From positions 35,950,090 to 36,014,089 of the forward strand of contig ML660201.1 in NCBI GenBank assembly GCA_007570785.1: a stretch of 64,000 nucleotides of DNA, in the 5' to 3' direction. Made by a program: the position numbers and the translations under genes. The notes under the pieces were generated by a model. That model did no database searches. It was not told the DNA's origin and saw only the letters and a program-made list of their open reading frames with translations. Below, one piece after another: positions 1 through 11,689 of this stretch (positions are counted from its first letter, which is position 1; the number at the start of each line of letters is the position of its first letter). This stretch comes from Antilocapra americana (lineage: Eukaryota; Chordata; Mammalia; Artiodactyla; Antilocapridae).

Positions 1-402
1 ATGAACCACAGCACGCCAGGCCTCCCTGTAAATCACCAACTCCCAGAGCCTACCCAAACTCATGTCCATTGAGTCGGTGATGCCATCCAACCATCTCATC
101 CTCTGTTGTCCCCTTCTCCTCCCACCTTCAATCTTTCCCAGCATCCAGTTCTTTTCAAATGAGTCAACTCTTCACATCAGGTGGCCAAAGTACTGGAGTT
201 TCGGCGTCAACATCAGTCCTTCCAATGAACACCCAGGACCAATCTCCTTTAGCATGGACTGGTTGGATCTCCTTGCAGTCCAAGGGACTGAGAGTCTCAA
301 AGAGTCTTCTCCAGCACCACAGTTCAAAAGCATCAATTCTTCGGTGCTCAGCTTTCTTTATAGTCCAACTCGCACAACCATATACAACTACTGGAAAAAC
401 AA
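1..402 (-). mobile_element. BovB LINE 3' fragment, cut by window start
   Basis: Antisense copy of the 3' part of BovB, an RTE-clade non-LTR retrotransposon. The minus strand (about 415 to 164) reads a decayed C-terminal piece of the reverse-transcriptase polyprotein with the family-typical stretch TIKKAEHRRIDAFELWCWRR. The plus strand starts inside the usual 3'-terminal block (GCACGCCAGGCCTCCCTGT), so the true 3' end lies left of the window. The 5' side is truncated near 402, as is normal for BovB. Non-functional relic. Confidence 0.93.
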
Positions 403-1733
403 GTGCAGAATACACTAAAACTAACCATTTGACCCTTCTCTAGGTGTCCCGCTTTTTCTATTACATCCCTTCTTTTGGAAAGGCCTACAGCACTGTCCCA
501 AGTGACCACACATGACCAGTCACACCTGCATTTCTTTCCAACCCCTCCCACACAGTACCTGGAATTCAGCAAGAGAAGAAGAATTCAACCAGACTTCCTG
601 TAAAAACACTCCCTTTGCCTCTCCCAAGCCTTGATTACCAAGGACAGCACCCTTCTGGTTCAAGTCTCTGATTTCAAAAGCAGGGGATCACAAGAATTAC
701 AAGCACCAATGTCCTGACCTTTCGGGAGCATTTCCGCCACTGGGGACCAAGTTAAAAACCAACTCACCTATTATAGTGTGGGAGCAGACTGCAAAATTTC
801 CCAGTCCCATTCTCACAGCCATAGAGTTCTCCTCAAGAAGTCATTAACAGCATTTACAGAGGGATAAAAGGATATTTAGAGAACTGGGCTTTCCCCAGGA
901 AATGAGGTAGCTTTTTGACTCACAGTGTAAAAGAAATCAATGAGAATCAGTTGGCCAGCAATATAAAGTATACGTTAGACAAAAAGGAAGGAGAGGTAGA
1001 GAGAGATGGTTTAAATCACTGCCATATTCAGGGAATGGCAGGGCATTTCCAGCTCCTGCCCTCCAAACCATTCATGGTGTCTAATTCAAGTAAAGCCTTT
1101 TCAAAACCTTAAAGGGGCAGAGGACCCTATTCCAGGCATCTTCCTCATCCATGTGATTTCTGAGTTCACAGCTGAAACAGACATTTGAGGATTTTACTAC
1201 AGGCATATTGCATTTACATAATATTTCCTATCTTCTCTATTCTTTGTACAGAGGGATGTTATACTCCTTATTAGATGAAGCTGGGAAAGATTCATTGCTG
1301 TCTCTCTAGCTGGTACATCACACAGCTGAAAAATGAAGGAGCTGAATGTCAAACCCAGGTTTTTTAGGAGTACCATGATGCATCTGAGAGTAAAAATAAA
1401 AACATTAATAAAAATATTTATCTCCAATGAAAAATTGATTTATTTCTCATTTGTAACCTGATGACTAGAAATACATCTGTGTCTTCACAACATCATTTAG
1501 GAACAACTTTTCTTTCCAAGTGAATCTCCCAACAACGCACTGCCCTTTGCTGTTGACATCAAAATTTCTGCCCACAAACCAACTACCACACCTAGAAACC
1601 GTTGTTCTCTCTGCACCCAATGCAAAGACTTTCTGTCAAGCTTCTTTCTTGAATCACGTCTCCACCACACTGCCTCTACTCATTCATTCCCTACTTCTCA
1701 TTCATCACTGGACAAGCTATCGGAGGGGAAATA
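403..1733. other. Non-coding stretch, no repeat recognised
   Basis: Only short open frames (up to 76 codons) that resemble no protein I know. A short A/T-rich tract lies near 1385-1420. Very old repeats could be hidden here; none could be named. Confidence 0.5.
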
Positions 1734-1921
1734 CAGGAGTTCTATCCTGGATCCAATGCCTGATGATCTGAGGTGGAGCTGATATAATACTAATAGAAAT
1801 AACATGCACAATTAAGTATAATGTGCTTGAATCATCCCAAAACCACCGCCCAGTCCCATCCGTGGAAAAACTGTCTTCCACAAAATCAGTCCCTGGTGCC
1901 AAAAAGGTTGGGAACTGCTGC
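1734..1921 (+). mobile_element. Short non-autonomous hAT-like DNA transposon, copy 1
   Basis: A roughly 190-bp element that begins CAGGAGTTCT and ends GGTTGGGAACTGCTG, fitting the CAG-type ends of hAT elements. The body contains TGATGATCTGAGGTGGAGC, TGGAAAAACTGTCTTCCA and CCCTGGTGCCAAAAAGG. A second, inverted copy with the same order of blocks lies at 33670-33861, which defines the unit. It encodes no transposase and would have needed one in trans. I recognise the family from other mammals but am not sure of its formal name. Confidence 0.7.
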
Positions 1922-2877
1922 TATAAACTGCTTATTACTCAAATTTTTCCTGCCTCAATTTCACTGATCATTAAAGCTGCATTATGTCTTTTTTTCAGGG
2001 TGTGATCACCTCCTGGATCAGTATCTGTTTGGGTTCTGGACTTCAATCTGAAAAGCAACCTTAATTAAACACCCCTTGTGAGCAAGACACAAATATAACT
2101 GATATTTGAAGAGGTGTTTGTGGAGCTCTCGGGATCCTCCCAATACTAACACATCCAGAGAAAGCTTGTATGAGGAAGGTGTGTTACCAGACTTCATACA
2201 TGGCTCACACCAAGGCAGGGTGTCATTTTAGCAAGACGCAGAGCAACTGAAAGATGAAGAAGATGAGTTGGGCACAGAGCAACTGCCAGGCAACGTGACA
2301 AGTTCATCCCTTAAACACTCCATTTCATTCCAAGGTACCCAAAGGATAATAGACTTTATTCTAATTGGATTGTCTGCAATGAGCCAATTTAAGTGCTAAA
2401 TGCTGCGAATTATTCAGCCTGACATGGCAATGCACTGATGTGAGCCACTGTAGGGCAGGAGGTTTGCAGAAAGTGTGAGTTCCTGAAGCATAAGGAGGAG
2501 CCTCGCGCATCTAACTTGGCAGACCTCCACCTCACAGATTCAGACTGTCTGCACAGCTGCAGGGGACCCAGAAAGCATCGGCTGCCACCTTGACCCCAAA
2601 CATATCTGCCATCAGCCCGGATGGCTGGTTCCATAGCATCACTGGGCAAAGACAGGTCAAAGGCTTAAAAGGAGAACGAATGGCTCAGAACACAAGGAAA
2701 GATTTTCTACAGGAAAGGGCATCCTTCACCATCACTCTGGGTTCTATTATTTTCACATCACATATTGAGAATTTAAAAACATTTTTAGACTTAAATTTTA
2801 AAATTTCAGAATGTTTAAACTCATCAGGGTATTGGCTAGAGGTTTAAAATGAGCGTTTAAAAGCTTGAGATCTGGAA
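1922..2877. other. Non-coding stretch
   Basis: No repeat recognised. The part from about 2400 to 2660 is richer in G+C and has a few CpGs. Its 79-codon minus-strand and 85-codon plus-strand frames look like chance readings. Confidence 0.45.
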
Positions 2878-3045
2878 TGGAGATGGATCCAACACATGCC
2901 AAGGCAAGTTACTTAATACTTCTATGCTTCAGCTTCTTCATTTAAAAAAATGGGCATGAAAAATATAAAATAAAAAATTAAAAAATGGGCATGATAAAAG
3001 TGCCTATACTGCCCCAGACTAGGATGAAGAGTTAAATATATATAT
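2878..3045 (+). mobile_element. MIR SINE
   Basis: Degenerate MIR (tRNA-derived, ancient mammalian) in sense orientation: GGCAAGTTACTTAATACTTC, then a CTTCAGCTTCTTCATTTAAAA block and a decayed tail resembling GTGCCTA...GAAGAGTTAAATA. The AAAAAATGGGCATGA segment occurs twice (about 2944 and 2981), a local duplication inside the element. Confidence 0.75.
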
Positions 3046-3150
3046 GGATTCTAAACATGTATGGAGCCTAATATAAGCTAGTGATTGAAATGTATATATT
3101 ATATACAGATGTATAATACATATATATTATATACAGAAACATGTAATAGC
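3035..3150. repeat. TA-rich low-complexity tract
   Basis: Alternating TA runs. A 17-base segment, TATATATTATATACAGA, appears twice (around 3092 and 3121), a small imperfect tandem duplication. Of no clear function; prone to length change. Confidence 0.7.
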
Positions 3151-3938
3151 AATTACATGGGAGTTTTCTCCCAAAACAGATTTAAAGAGAAATAACTAGA
3201 CGGCATCTACAGAACTCCATCTGGAACCTAAATGATCACTATTTCATGTTACAGGACACAAAGGAAGGTGCCTGATTTGAACAGGAGATTTTCTTCTCAG
3301 CACAGTTCCGTCATGGCTTCTCCTGTAGATTTCATTTATAAAAAACACTGGAGGGGGAGGTCAAAATAAATTGTCTCTAGGGTGCCACTTTGCACTAAAA
3401 TTAGGATTTTCAAAATTATTTATAACTATAATAATCTTCTAACTAAAATGATTTGCAACACTGCCCTAGTTCTGAATCAAGCTATATTTTCATGAAATAC
3501 TATGGCTCTCTACACAGAGCCCAAAGGAAGTCTAGGTCATGGTAAAAACTCAATTTACAAATGCCAACAACAACAAAAAAATACGAGCCAGCTTTTAATT
3601 GCTCAATAGAAGAATGTTCCTTCAGTGTCCTGACTAAAGGATTAATTAAAATTTCTTCCATGTCAAATGCAACTGATTCAACTTGGGCTGAGGGACTGAA
3701 GTGCCATAATATTCCTATCTGACTTTAACAGCACTTTCTGTATATATTCTATTCATAAGAATCAACAGTTGAATAGTTTACTTGACAATTTTTCCCTTAT
3801 ATGTGCTAAGTCACACAGAGATAGACATGTTCATTCAAGAATGGGCTGCGGATATTTGTGCTGTTCTCTTAGGAGCTGTGAAAGCAACCTAAGCTACCTT
3901 AAATTCAGTCACTATGCGGAATTTCCTATATTATTCAG
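3151..3938. other. Non-coding stretch
   Basis: AT-rich, nothing recognised beyond a short A-rich run near 3568-3582. The last bases supply the left target-site copy of the next SINE. Confidence 0.4.
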
Positions 3939-4156
3939 ATTCGTGTGTGTGTCTGTGGGCACTCGCCTAGTCATGTCCGACTGTTTGCAATCCCATGGAC
4001 TGTAGCCTACCAGACTCCTGTCCATGGAATTTTCCAGGCAAGAATATTGGAGTGGGTTTCTATTTCCCACTCCAGGGGATCGTCCCGACCCAGCATTTGC
4101 AACTCCATCTCTTTTGTCTATGGCACTGGCAGGCAGATTCTTTGCCACTGTGCTAC
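3939..4156 (-). mobile_element. Bov-tA SINE
   Basis: Full-length antisense ruminant SINE: 3' end with CTAGTCATGTCCGACTGTTTGC, middle block GCAAGAATATTGGAGTGGG, and the tRNA-derived head at 4080-4156 (GGCAGATTCTTTGCCACTG). Flanked by ATTCAG at 3933-3938 and 4157-4162, a plausible 6-bp target-site duplication. The tRNA part is diverged, so this is one of the older copies. Confidence 0.9.
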
Positions 4157-4162
4157 ATTCAG

Positions 4163-4894
4163 CTTCAGGTATTTGATTTTAAATCAAATGATAATATGAA
4201 TGAAGCTTGGTAAACTCTAGTAACATCTCCTAAGATGTAGTGCTCTTGTTAAAAAATTAATTTCAATTTCCAGACTATCTGAAAAATAACACTCCCTGAA
4301 CTTGCGGGGCTGGGGTTGGGGACTTCCTATTAAGCCTCACTCAGCAAAGGCCAAAACTATAGCTTCTGAAGAAGGATTCACAAACTTTACTGTGCTTATC
4401 TCTAGAAACAGGCCAAGGAATAATAAGATGATGACAAATAAGATATATTCCGCAGCTCTATTTACAGAACAACAACGCCTTCCTGCAAGTTGAAGCCGTC
4501 TCTTGCTAAAAACGGTAAAGAAACATGAATACATTAATCAGGATTTCAGTTCAACTCCCCCACCACTGCCATGCTCCAGCCAACAAGAGAAAAATGAGAG
4601 ACATTATGAGATATTCTATAAACACAGAACAAACCAAGTGGTTGAGAAAGACTGCCTTCCTTCAGAACACGCTACAAGGGCAGGGAAGGCAGGATTAATC
4701 TATAGAGCTTTTTATCTTAAAATGCATTTTAAAATTCCGTCCACATAAAAATTATTTTGTAAGAAACAGATTTTGATTTTAAAAGTTAATCTAGTCACGT
4801 TTGGTGAAACCAAAATGAATCCCTTATAAAGCCGGCATGTTCTTCCCCACCCTTTCTCTCCTCCTCTTCAGGACAGAGGTAGCAATTTTTTAGG
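4163..4894. other. Non-coding stretch
   Basis: No repeat, exon or RNA gene recognised. Frames of 63-81 codons overlap one another on both strands and show no family motif. Confidence 0.4.
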
Positions 4895-4950
4895 GGTGTG
4901 TGTGTCTGTGTGTGTGTATATACATATACACACACACATATATATATGCA
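4895..4950. repeat. (GT)n/(CA)n/(TA)n compound microsatellite
   Basis: GTGTGTGT blocks pass into a TACATATACACACACACA run and then TATATATA. Such compound dinucleotide tracts are usually length-polymorphic. It directly precedes the 3' end of an antisense SINE. Confidence 0.85.
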
Positions 4951-4974
4951 TACACACTTCCTTATCTCTCTACA

Positions 4975-5179
4975 GTGTCAATCGCTCAGTCATGTCCAAA
5001 TTTTTGCAATCCCATGGACTGCAGCTCTCTAGGCTCCTCTGTCCATGGAATTCTCCAAGCAACAATACTGGAGTGGGGAGCCATTCCCTTCTCCAGAAGA
5101 CCTTCCCAACCCTGATATCGAACCCAAGCCTCCCACACTGCAGGCAGATTCTTTACCATATGAGTTACCAGGGAAGCCC
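4975..5179 (-). mobile_element. Bov-tA SINE
   Basis: Antisense copy running from GTGTCAATCGCTCAGTCATG to the tRNA head TTTACCATATGAGTTACCAG and GGGAAGCCC. All three usual blocks are present. No clear target-site duplication because the left flank is a microsatellite. Confidence 0.92.
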
Positions 5180-7589
5180 TATCTTTGTATAACTCATTTA
5201 AACATTAAGGTAACACATCTTTTCTTGAGGATCCATCTTTTACTTGGTATTAAGCTAGGAAGAAGATTGAGCTAATAAAACCAGGCAGGTAGTTCACTCC
5301 AAAAAAGAAAGACACTCATGTCATTTCAGAACAACACCTTTATTAATGATGATAAAGCTGGTTCTGACTTAGGAAGAATACTATCAGATGCTTAAACAGG
5401 AAAACAAGGGGATGGGCAGATACCTCCCTCCTACACGGCTGTCTTTACAGCAGGAAGAGAGACCTCGACAATGATGACAACCAGATGGCAACAAACTGCC
5501 GAACAGAGCTGAGAGTCCCCAACACATGTCTATAAAATGAGCAGGGAGCAGAAATCTCAAATCCTTGGAGGGCACTGATTTGAACTGGGTCTTAGAATGA
5601 AACACTCATCTTCAAGAACATCAATGAACCTTATATCTGATTCCAGCACAAAATCACAAAGAAATGATATGTCAAGTAAAATGAACTCCTTCCAACACAA
5701 GAAAAGTGGGTCACAGGACTTTAAAAACCAGGTATCAGTGGCATCTTTATCTTGACCTTCATCCGATTTCTGATCCTAACGTCTGTGACAGAACCATCTG
5801 CCTGAGTCCTGGTCCACTGAAGATGGGGGTTGAAATGCCTCCGATGAGAAGCAAGGCAGCTCCATCACCCCAGTTTCTATTCAGGGAGGGAATAAACCAG
5901 AGTCTTTGTGCTCCCACTGTGAAATACACCCAATTAGCCTGGAAAAAGAGGAAGTTTTCTTTTTGTTATAGTACAGACACAAAAGGAAACTCTCTAGCAG
6001 ACTTGGGCTAATCTCTGAGAGCTGAACTTTTGGGCTAATCTCTGAGAGCTGAATTTTTCTCTTAAGACCATACCTCTCATTTTACTTGGCTCTGAAGAAA
6101 CCAGACATTCCCACTGGCGACAAGAAAGCACTGAAAACAACTGAAAGCTGAGAGTATTTCCTCAGAGATTAGTAACATAATGAAGGACACTCATTTGAAC
6201 TTAGAAGAACAGGACAACAAGATTCTAGTCAAGGTTGTTGACTTATTGAGGAATATGCTATAAACAGAAAAACAAACAAACAGAAAAATAAAGGTCCTGA
6301 CCATTGGGTATCCCTTTGGTCATGAAAGCAAGACTGCAAAAAGACAAAGGAAAAGAAATCCTGGTAGAAATACCCAGAAAACTCTTAGCAACTGCTGAAG
6401 TCACATATCTGTAGGGTGCCTATACTGTCACAAGATATATTCTTATGAGGTGGGGAAAAGTGCCTCTTGCTCTGAAATGCAGCCCTCATCTGCCCTTGGG
6501 CACTGTTCCTGCACAGTGAACATCCTGCCCAGCTGTCAACAGCAGCCCTTATTTCACATGTAAAAGTCCATGTTATTTTCAGCCTGAGAGACATAAGTAA
6601 AAGAAAAGAATCTAGAAGAAAAAGAAATATTTTTAAATGGTGAAAAAAAAAAAAACTTCAAACCTAACTGTCAAGCTATGACTTGTTTCAAATCCACGTA
6701 GTCCGTTTCCTCCCAGTAACCCAAAATACCCTTAGCAAACCACTCTTGGAATAACTCTAGGCTCTGCATAATTTAAATGCTTTAGAAGAAACCCCTAACT
6801 GCATGGAGAATAAAGAAATGCCAACCTCCCAAACCTAGCTCCCAATTGACAAGAATAAGGGGAATTAAATATCAAAACTATGCAGATTATTCAAGTATAT
6901 CAAACAAAAAGGCAAAGATCAAAAAAACAACCATGAAAGTTTTGGAAAAGACTGCCAGTCATCTGTGCACCAGAATCAATCATAATGACAAATTCCGATG
7001 GATTTTTTTCCTTTGCCTTTTTTTTTTTTTTGATACATTAAAGGGTAATTGAGTCATGCTTAAGTGAAGATCTTCAGTTTGAGTTCAGTAAGCAAAGCCT
7101 AATTCTAAATGATGCTGAGATATTATGGAATGCAAATCCATAAATAATTTTTACATTTAAAAGGGAACCAAGAAAACACACTCTCTGATATATGAATTTC
7201 TATCTTTTCAGGGGAAAATTTCTCACCCAAATGAACAGAAGCCCTACTGTTTGGGTTTAGTTTTAGCAGTGCTAAGGGGCCATGACTATATTTAAATGGG
7301 AATTATTCATAAAGAAGGAGCATATTTCAAAGCTGACTTTATATTGTTACATATTTTTGAAAAGTATCAGAGAATATTCTTAGAAATATACCCTGAGGAG
7401 TTTCAAAAAACACTCTAAAACACAGTACTCAGGATGGGGTCCTGACTACCTGTACCTTACACCACTCACGAAAAGAAGAGATTTGATTATTTCAGGAGGA
7501 CATCAAAGGATGCATACCAAAAATTTAACTAGAGGAAAGAGAAGGCGTAAATCACACGAGTGAAAAATGCACAGATTTACCAGCAGAGA
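5180..7589. other. Non-coding stretch with small tandem duplication
   Basis: No dispersed repeat recognised in 2.4 kb. Contains a 27-bp tandem duplication (listed separately), an AAAC-type run near 6268-6290, an A-run near 6643-6655 and a T-run near 7018-7031. A 101-codon plus-strand frame at 5706-6011 ends inside the tandem duplication and resembles no known protein. Confidence 0.45.
6004..6057. repeat. 27-bp tandem duplication, two copies
   Basis: The segment starting TGGGCTAATCTCTGAGAGCT occurs at 6004-6030 and directly again at 6031-6057, with one mismatch (C versus T near the end). Too few copies for a minisatellite; it looks like a single recent duplication. Confidence 0.95.
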
Positions 7590-8060
7590 AAGGAATGTAA
7601 ATTGAAACAGCTTTAGAGTTATACTTCAGAGCTATTAAAATACAATGAAATTATAAAACTCAATTTTGGTGGAACTCTAGATAAACAGGTACACACTGCC
7701 TGGCAATGAAACCAACTTCAATCTTTCTTAATGATCTAGCAGCCTTTAATAAGAGCTGTTCAAAAGCAGTAATTCCAAAGAAATAACTCAGGGAAAAAAG
7801 AAATTAATTTATACCAAGAAATATTATATTTCATTATAGAGTAATGAAATTGAAAACAACCTAATGCTTCAAAATAGGGGAACAATTATACAAACCGTGA
7901 CACAGCAGCACTGTATGTAACAATATTTAAGCTAATATTCTGCACACACAAACTCTATTAAAAATTAAACCTGTAGACAGTGTTAATAACAGAGAGAAAT
8001 ATATTTAAGTAAACATATTCGATCAACAAGGAAAATGCAATTAAAGGTATTTTATATCAT
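7590..8060 (+). mobile_element. Degenerate L1M fragment
   Basis: Weak sense-strand similarity to the ORF2 end and 3' UTR of old mammalian L1: CAGCAGAGAAAGGAATGTAAATTG, then GAAAACAACCTAATGC...AATAGGGGAACAATTATAC (usual form: 'acaacctaaatgtccaataataggggac'). Heavily decayed; edges uncertain. Confidence 0.5.
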
Positions 8061-8194
8061 AAATGTAAAAAGTAGCATTGCAAGAAGGCTCAAATAGATA
8101 AATCTATCCAAATGGTTAGTGAAAATGAGTCATGAAGCCAGAGTCCGGAAATTTGCATTTAATGTGCATCCATTTTTATTTCCGTATCAACAAA

Positions 8195-8840
8195 GATTAA
8201 TTGCACTTCTGTGTCTAAACTGCTAAGTTAGATGCCTGGGAAACAACAGAAAGAAACAAAGACACAGGTACTGACCTCATGGACTTCCCAAAGGCCCCTG
8301 TCCTCACCCTTTTGTCTTTAAGCAGAAAAGGGATTAGATATCATAGGTATAGGAGTTTCAAAAAAGAAAGCAGAGGCTGCCATGGGGGAACTTGGAGAGA
8401 CCTCACCTAGTATGAGGATTCAGGAGGGCTTTCCTGGAGATGCTGTGAGCAATAGGGAGGAGACGTTATTGAGGAGGAACACCTCAGCAGTTAAGAGTAC
8501 AGGGCACAGCAGGTGCAGCCGGAGAAGTTTCTAGAAGGGTAAGGAAGGAGCCTCTTGGGGCTGCAACACAAGGTGTAGTGGATGACCAGACTTAAGGATT
8601 AAACAAGGCGGGACGCTGAGGCCCAGCCAAGATGCAGACCTTTCCCCTAAAAGCCAAGGGGAGCCATTGGAGCTTTTCAGCAAAGCAAGGACCTGACGGG
8701 GTTCGCTCACTTCTGATGGGCTGCACTCCAGGGAGGTAGTAGCTTATGGAAGGAGTGGCTGCACAGGAGGAGCAAGACTTGAGGTTGTTCAAGGCAAAAA
8801 GAAAGGCTCGGATTAATCTCAGGGGTATCTCGCAGTCACA
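8195..8840 (-). mobile_element. L2 LINE fragment
   Basis: Antisense L2. The left part resembles the reverse complement of the L2 3' end (GATGCCTGGGAAACAACAG...CTGACCTCATGGA). Further right are the typical blocks 'AGGAGGGCTTTCCTGGAGA', 'AGCAGGTGCAGC', GCCAAGGGGAGCCATTGGAG and GCAAGGACCTGACGGGGTTC. The unusual length (about 650 bp) for an L2 relic and the consistent order of blocks support the call. A 128-codon minus-strand frame starting at 8978 overlaps it but matches no known product. Confidence 0.65.
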
Positions 8841-9171
8841 AATCAGCCCCAAGTACTGCAGGAATGACTTCATGCTCAGCTTCTTCAACGCAGTTAAGAA
8901 AATACAGTAACTACTGCAAGAAACGGAAGGAAAATACAAAATTTTAAATAGGAACAGATTTAAGCAAGCAATTTCCAAGAGGGGAAAATGTAAAGGTTAA
9001 AGATATAAAATGATGTTTAACCTCAAGAGCAACAAAAGGAAGGAAGAAGTAAAAGAATGAGTTACCATTTTATACCCACAGGGTTGGTAACCATTAGCAA
9101 ATCAGGCAGACTATTGGTACACTCACTGAATTCCAGATACAAAGGATGAAAGTATAATAGTGTGATATGAT
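8841..9171. other. Non-coding stretch
   Basis: Nothing recognised. The right end supplies the target site of the next SINE. Confidence 0.4.
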
Positions 9172-9179
9172 CATTTTAG

Positions 9180-9398
9180 GGGCTTCCCTGGTGGCGCAGA
9201 CACTACGGAACCCTACTGCAATGAAGGAGATCCGGGTTCAATCCCTGGGTCAGGAAGATCCCCTGGAGTGGGGCATGGTAACCCACTCCAGTACTCACAC
9301 CTACAGAATCCCATGGAGAGAGAAGCCTGGGGTGCTGCAGTCCATGGGGTCACACACAGTCAGACACAGCTCAAGTGGTTAAGCAGCAGCAGCATGGG
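9180..9398 (+). mobile_element. Bov-tA SINE with target-site duplication
   Basis: Sense copy: head GGCTTCCCTGGTGGCGCAGA, degraded B-box (GGTTCAATCCCTGGGT), Bov-A body, and the AGCAGCAGC tail typical of younger ruminant SINEs. Exact 8-bp duplication CATTTTAG at 9172-9179 and 9399-9406. Confidence 0.95.
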
Positions 9399-9499
9399 CA
9401 TTTTAGCTAGGGACTGAGAATATTGCGGTGAAATTCGGTAATAACCAAATTCAATCGTAAAACTCAAGAAGCACATTTTGGACGGGTAACTACACAAAT

Positions 9500-9531
9500 G
9501 AACAAACATGCACACATACACATACAGCTGT
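9500..9531. repeat. CA-rich tract
   Basis: Imperfect ACACATACACATACA run directly left of a SINE fragment. A matching CA tract lies on its other side. Confidence 0.7.
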
Positions 9532-9630
9532 TTTCCTCCTCCAGGGATCTGTCCCATTCAGGGATCAAACCCTTGCCTCCTGCATTGGAGGCAAATTCTT
9601 TACCTGCTGAGCCATCAGGAAAGTACACCA
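9532..9630 (-). mobile_element. Bov-tA tRNA-head fragment
   Basis: Antisense fragment holding only the tRNA-derived half: CCAGGGATCTGTCCCATTCA, GGGATCAAACCCTTGCCTCC, then TTTACCTGCTGAGCCATCAGG. The Bov-A half is missing and CA repeat abuts both ends, so this is probably a SINE broken by microsatellite-mediated rearrangement. Confidence 0.85.
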
Positions 9631-9654
9631 CATACACACACCACACACACACAT
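9631..9654. repeat. (CA)n microsatellite
   Basis: CATACACACACCACACACACAC, an interrupted dinucleotide run that joins a SINE head fragment on its left to a BovB 3' end on its right. Confidence 0.85.
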
Positions 9655-9785
9655 GTTCAGTTCAGTCGCTCAGTCAAGTCTGACTCCCTGCGACCCCTTG
9701 GACTACAGCAAACCAGGCTTCCCTATCTTTCATCAACTCCTGAAGTTTTCTCAAACTCATGTCCATCGAGTCGGTATTGCCACGT
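9655..9785 (-). mobile_element. BovB 3'-end fragment
   Basis: Antisense BovB terminus: GTTCAGTTCAGTCGCTCAGT, GACTACAGCAAACCAGGCTT and AACTCATGTCCATCGAGTCGG. Only about 130 bp, strongly 5'-truncated; no coding remnant. Confidence 0.9.
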
Positions 9786-9837
9786 ACTTCTATACATATA
9801 TATCTTTACACATAAAAGGTCCATAAGGCAACAGGTA

Positions 9838-10060
9838 TAAAGATCCTCGTGGTAGCACTGTGAATGAAAAACACAAGTTTATAGACAACCAAGGGTCTTT
9901 TCCTGTGGGAATGGGTAAGCAGAATGGGATGGATGGATGCATGGAATACTGCACAGCAATCAAAAACAATGAACAAATAAGGTGTAAATAAAACAGTGAA
10001 GATAAATTTTCAAAGCTGGCATTGATTGAAACTGTACAATAACAAACTGAGTTCTAAACA
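9838..10060 (+). mobile_element. L1M 3' fragment
   Basis: Sense L1 3' region: GGTAGCACTGTGAATGAAAA, ATGGGTAAGCAGAATGGGAT, TGGAATACTGCACAGCAATC and a short decayed continuation. These align in order with the end of the ORF2/3' UTR of old mammalian L1. Confidence 0.65.
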
Positions 10061-11689
10061 CAATACATTCAGGTGAATTAAAACCATTACTAGTGAGGTT
10101 CTTTGGAAAAGAAAAAATGCAATCAGAATAAAGGTAAAAAAATAATGAATGTAACATGCAGGACCTTTTCACAAAATGAGGATGATAACACACCATAAAG
10201 TATTTGATGCCTTCTGAATTGCAGGCCCAAATTTTACAAGTAAAATTTCTAAATTATTTTGAAATTAACTTTAATCTTTTCCAGTGATAAATACCATGGT
10301 ACCAATATTAGCAACTGTATTTTTCTAATAAATCTTACCAATTTGAGATTTTTTTAAATGACTGTACTACCTTTCACATCTAAACTGCACAGTACTAAGA
10401 ATGTAGAATCCTGAGTTGACAGAGATTCATATTAGCTTGCTAGAAAGGGTGCATTTAGCCTGAGAGAACAGTTCTTTAGGGTCCCAGAAAACATTTACAT
10501 AACTTGTATCACTTCCTTGACCTCATAACAGGAAATCTGAAATATCTGGTAACTGATCTCTGATTTTTCAGAGTATGTGAGCTCCAACATGCTCAAAAAA
10601 TTATCACAAAATTGGCCAAGGACTGATGCCAAGAATAGCCTTGCTATTAAAAGTACCTGGTTATTCAAAAGGGGTGGGAAAGCCCATTTCAATATTACTC
10701 TTTGGAAACACAAAAGCCTTTTTAAGAGTTTCTGAGAAAAGATGGTATTACTTGTGAAGGAGAGCCAAGGAAAGGAACACCCCTTGTCACGTTTCATGGG
10801 GTGTCACATTGCAGGGCAATGTTTCAGGGCCCCTGCCTTGTCAGCTTTCACACAATGTCCAGCATTCAGGGACTTGGGGCCCTTGAGTGTAAGCATGAGC
10901 CCCTGAAATGATTTAAGTCTGTAACCACAGTAACATAATTAATGCTCTGTCTTTTAATGCCAGTATTATTCATTTTTATGTAGATTGGTGGTAACTTCTG
11001 CCACACCAACAGATTCTCATTATGTCTGCTTAAGCACATAAAAATCAAATTAATTCATGTTTGCTTTCTTCCTATCTGCCCTTAATTCCTGCAGAGAAGA
11101 AACACAGAAGCAGAAGGTTCCAGGGTTTATTACTGTGCTGAGTCACTAAATTATACAGGATTGAACTGCTGATCCTGTATTACTCATCATTCTAACCATG
11201 CCCTCCAAAGTTTATACCCAGAATTGGGGTCAAATGCAGCCTGTGACCCTCCCCAACATCATAACTAGATTTCCATTTCTAGAAAACTGATTTCAAATAT
11301 GGATTCAAACCTGTCCCTGCTGAAAATTTACAAAGGAAACAAGTTCTTTAGCTTTTACTACAAATGAGAAAGAAGTTCCAGAGAAAGTCTGATTTCAGAT
11401 AAAATCAGAGGAGCTCAGGATTTTCCAGGATGGAGAGTGATCATCTGTGTTGTAATTACAGGAGCTTTGATCTGCACTTGGCTTATGGTTCTACCTGGTA
11501 TTGAAGTAGCCATCCAAACTGGAAATATAAATTCACAGAATAATTTTTTGCCCTTCCCTTCAGGAGAGTTTTGCCTAATAAAATGACCTCCAATAAAGAT
11601 ATATGCATTCAAAGATGACATGCAGATTTCATCTCAGCATGGAGCCAGTGTGCAGAGCAATGCAGAGAAGAATTAGGAGGGTACATCCA
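10061..11689. other. Non-coding stretch
   Basis: No repeat recognised in 1.6 kb. A 100-codon minus-strand frame (10495-10797) has no recognisable domain or signal. AT-rich throughout. Confidence 0.4.
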
